Made by a program: the position numbers and the translations under genes. Below, in pieces: positions 7,927-8,018 of a stretch of DNA of 8,018 bases. The notes under the pieces are model-generated. The model made no database searches. It saw nothing but the letters and a program-made list of their open reading frames with translations, and had not been told where the DNA came from. Origin of the DNA: Clostridia bacterium (GTDB lineage Bacteria > Bacillota > Clostridia > UMGS1810); NCBI GenBank assembly GCA_017549745.1, contig JAFYUA010000063.1:1-8018 (forward strand), written 5' to 3'. Positions within the stretch are counted from its first letter, which is position 1; each line of letters begins with the position of its first letter.

Positions 7927-8018
7927 GGGCTATAGCTCGTGATGTATAGACCTTGGCGTCATCTTCATAGGAGTATTTGCGATTGCTGAAATCAAGTATC
8001 TGACCGGAATGTATTTCA
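7883..8018 (-). pseudogene. Upstream fragment of the same S-layer-type protein, ending at the frameshift
   Basis: A frame enters from the right edge (first full codon at 8017) and reads 41 plausible residues, EIHSGQILDF followed by SNRKYSYEDD and AKVYTSRAIA, then HDALIVYNGKK. After the A7 run it gives S-R-L and stops (TAA at 7883-7885). Its ending VYNGKK joins naturally to ADYNISDMIP in the next frame. In this protein class a segment ending 'YNGK' is typically followed by a short acidic linker and then a 'GSV.LV' strand. Fragment and main frame are therefore best read as one gene split by a single base. The 5' part lies outside the window. Whether this is a real null allele, a phase-variable site or an assembly error cannot be told here. 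Confidence 0.75.
7894..7900 (-). other. A7 homopolymer: frameshift point in the S-layer-type gene
   Basis: The coding strand reads GGC AAA AAA A GCA GAC. With seven A's the upstream frame stops after three more codons. With six A's, or a +1 shift, it joins the 580-residue downstream frame exactly. A perfect 14-base palindrome, CATTGTATACAATG (7903-7916), lies immediately 5' of the run on the coding strand. Confidence 0.75.

Overview
The window is one block of minus-strand genes, read from right to left. It holds three large genes, coupled or nearly so, with almost no non-coding DNA. The source looks like a Clostridia-type Firmicute, probably an uncultured gut or anaerobic lineage. This is inferred from the moderately AT-rich DNA, strong AGGAGG-type ribosome sites, Gram-positive-style signal peptides, and a protein of the kind found with S-layer homology (SLH) domains in Clostridia. 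The species cannot be told from the sequence.

Layout in transcription order. (1) 8018 to 6151: the C-terminal part of a long surface protein. Its sequence style matches the beta-rich region that follows SLH repeats in large clostridial S-layer-type proteins. Its N-terminus lies beyond the right edge. The reading frame is broken at an A7 run (7894-7900), and the apparent start at 7926 is an artefact of that break. (2) 6139 (or 6151) to 2996: a secreted heparinase II/III-type polysaccharide lyase of about 1,050 residues. (3) 2984 to the left edge: a second secreted lyase of the same family, 994 residues visible, cut by the window edge inside a C-terminal F5/8 type C (discoidin-like) domain. The junctions are very tight: 11 nt between gene 1 and gene 2 (or a TAATG overlap), and 11 nt between gene 2 and gene 3, with the ribosome site of gene 3 overlapping the stop of gene 2. 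An operon is therefore likely; its promoter and terminator lie outside.

The two lyases are tandem paralogues over about 684 residues (alpha toroid, beta-sandwich domain and a cadherin-like domain). They carry different accessory modules at their ends. Both keep the putative catalytic His, Tyr and His, but both have Asn at two positions where heparinase II has the zinc ligands Asp and His. The likely role of the cluster is extracellular cleavage of an acidic (uronate-containing) polysaccharide at the cell surface; the substrate cannot be deduced. I see no RNA genes, mobile elements, CRISPR arrays or convincing promoters or terminators.
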